From JBAXHO01 sp037138855 (GTDB lineage: Bacteria; Patescibacteriota; Dojkabacteria; B142; OLB20), in contig JBAXHO010000093.1 in NCBI GenBank assembly GCA_037138855.1, forward strand, positions 1 to 5,447: a stretch of 5,447 nt of DNA. Reading direction: 5' to 3'. The translations under genes and the position numbers were made by a program. Shown here piece by piece: positions 5,378 through 5,447 of the stretch. The notes under the pieces were generated by a model. It did no database searches, was not told the origin of the DNA, and worked only from the letters and a program-made list of their open reading frames with translations. Position 1 is the first letter of the stretch; each line of letters starts with the position of its first letter.

Positions 5378-5447
5378 GATTTTACTTTATTTAGATTTAT
5401 AGGTTGATTGAATAGCGCAGTACTTTCTTTCAAATACATATACACTC

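Noticed and set aside
5407..5434. Bacteroidota promoter (TTTG and TAnnTTTG) upstream of the 390-residue gene
   Set aside because: A TTTG is present on the minus strand at 5431-5434, but the downstream box reads TATTCAAT, matching only the TA, and the spacing is short.

Overview
The window looks like a piece of a Bacteroidota chromosome, most likely from the Chitinophagaceae/Sphingobacteriaceae side of the phylum. The support is indirect: low G+C (about one third in most genes), AT-rich spacers, short secreted proteins with Bacteroidota-style signal peptides ending in A-Q, and a conserved-looking hypothetical protein ending in WGFQKEKY that I associate with this phylum from memory. No rRNA, tRNA or housekeeping marker is present to confirm it.

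Left part (1-2346, + strand): a type II restriction-modification pair. The 3' part of a PD-(D/E)xK restriction endonuclease gene enters from the left edge. Its stop overlaps the start of a 589-residue adenine-N6 DNA methyltransferase (TGATG), so the two are very probably co-transcribed and translationally coupled. The endonuclease cuts DNA at a site that the methylase protects. The recognition site cannot be read from the sequence.

Middle (2347-3573): the methylase gene converges on a minus-strand gene for a 223-residue cytosolic protein of unknown function. A 9-bp stem-loop lies between them and best fits a terminator for the minus-strand gene. That gene is near 50% G+C, clearly richer than its surroundings. 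Upstream of it is a 452-bp non-genic stretch with a 42-bp tandem repeat (four units, each with an inverted repeat and two with a well-spaced Shine-Dalgarno plus ATG), a G-rich patch, and two hairpins that share the core AGTTGCAAAC and look like REP elements.

Right part (3574-5377, - strand): two genes for exported proteins of unknown function, 140 and 390 residues, separated by a 208-bp spacer with several inverted repeats. The upstream 390-residue gene has helical, TPR-like sequence after its signal peptide and a probable beta-rich C-terminal half.

The restriction-modification pair is securely identified. The three minus-strand genes are real but have no function I can assign. The most unusual content is the repeat-rich spacer at 3122-3573.
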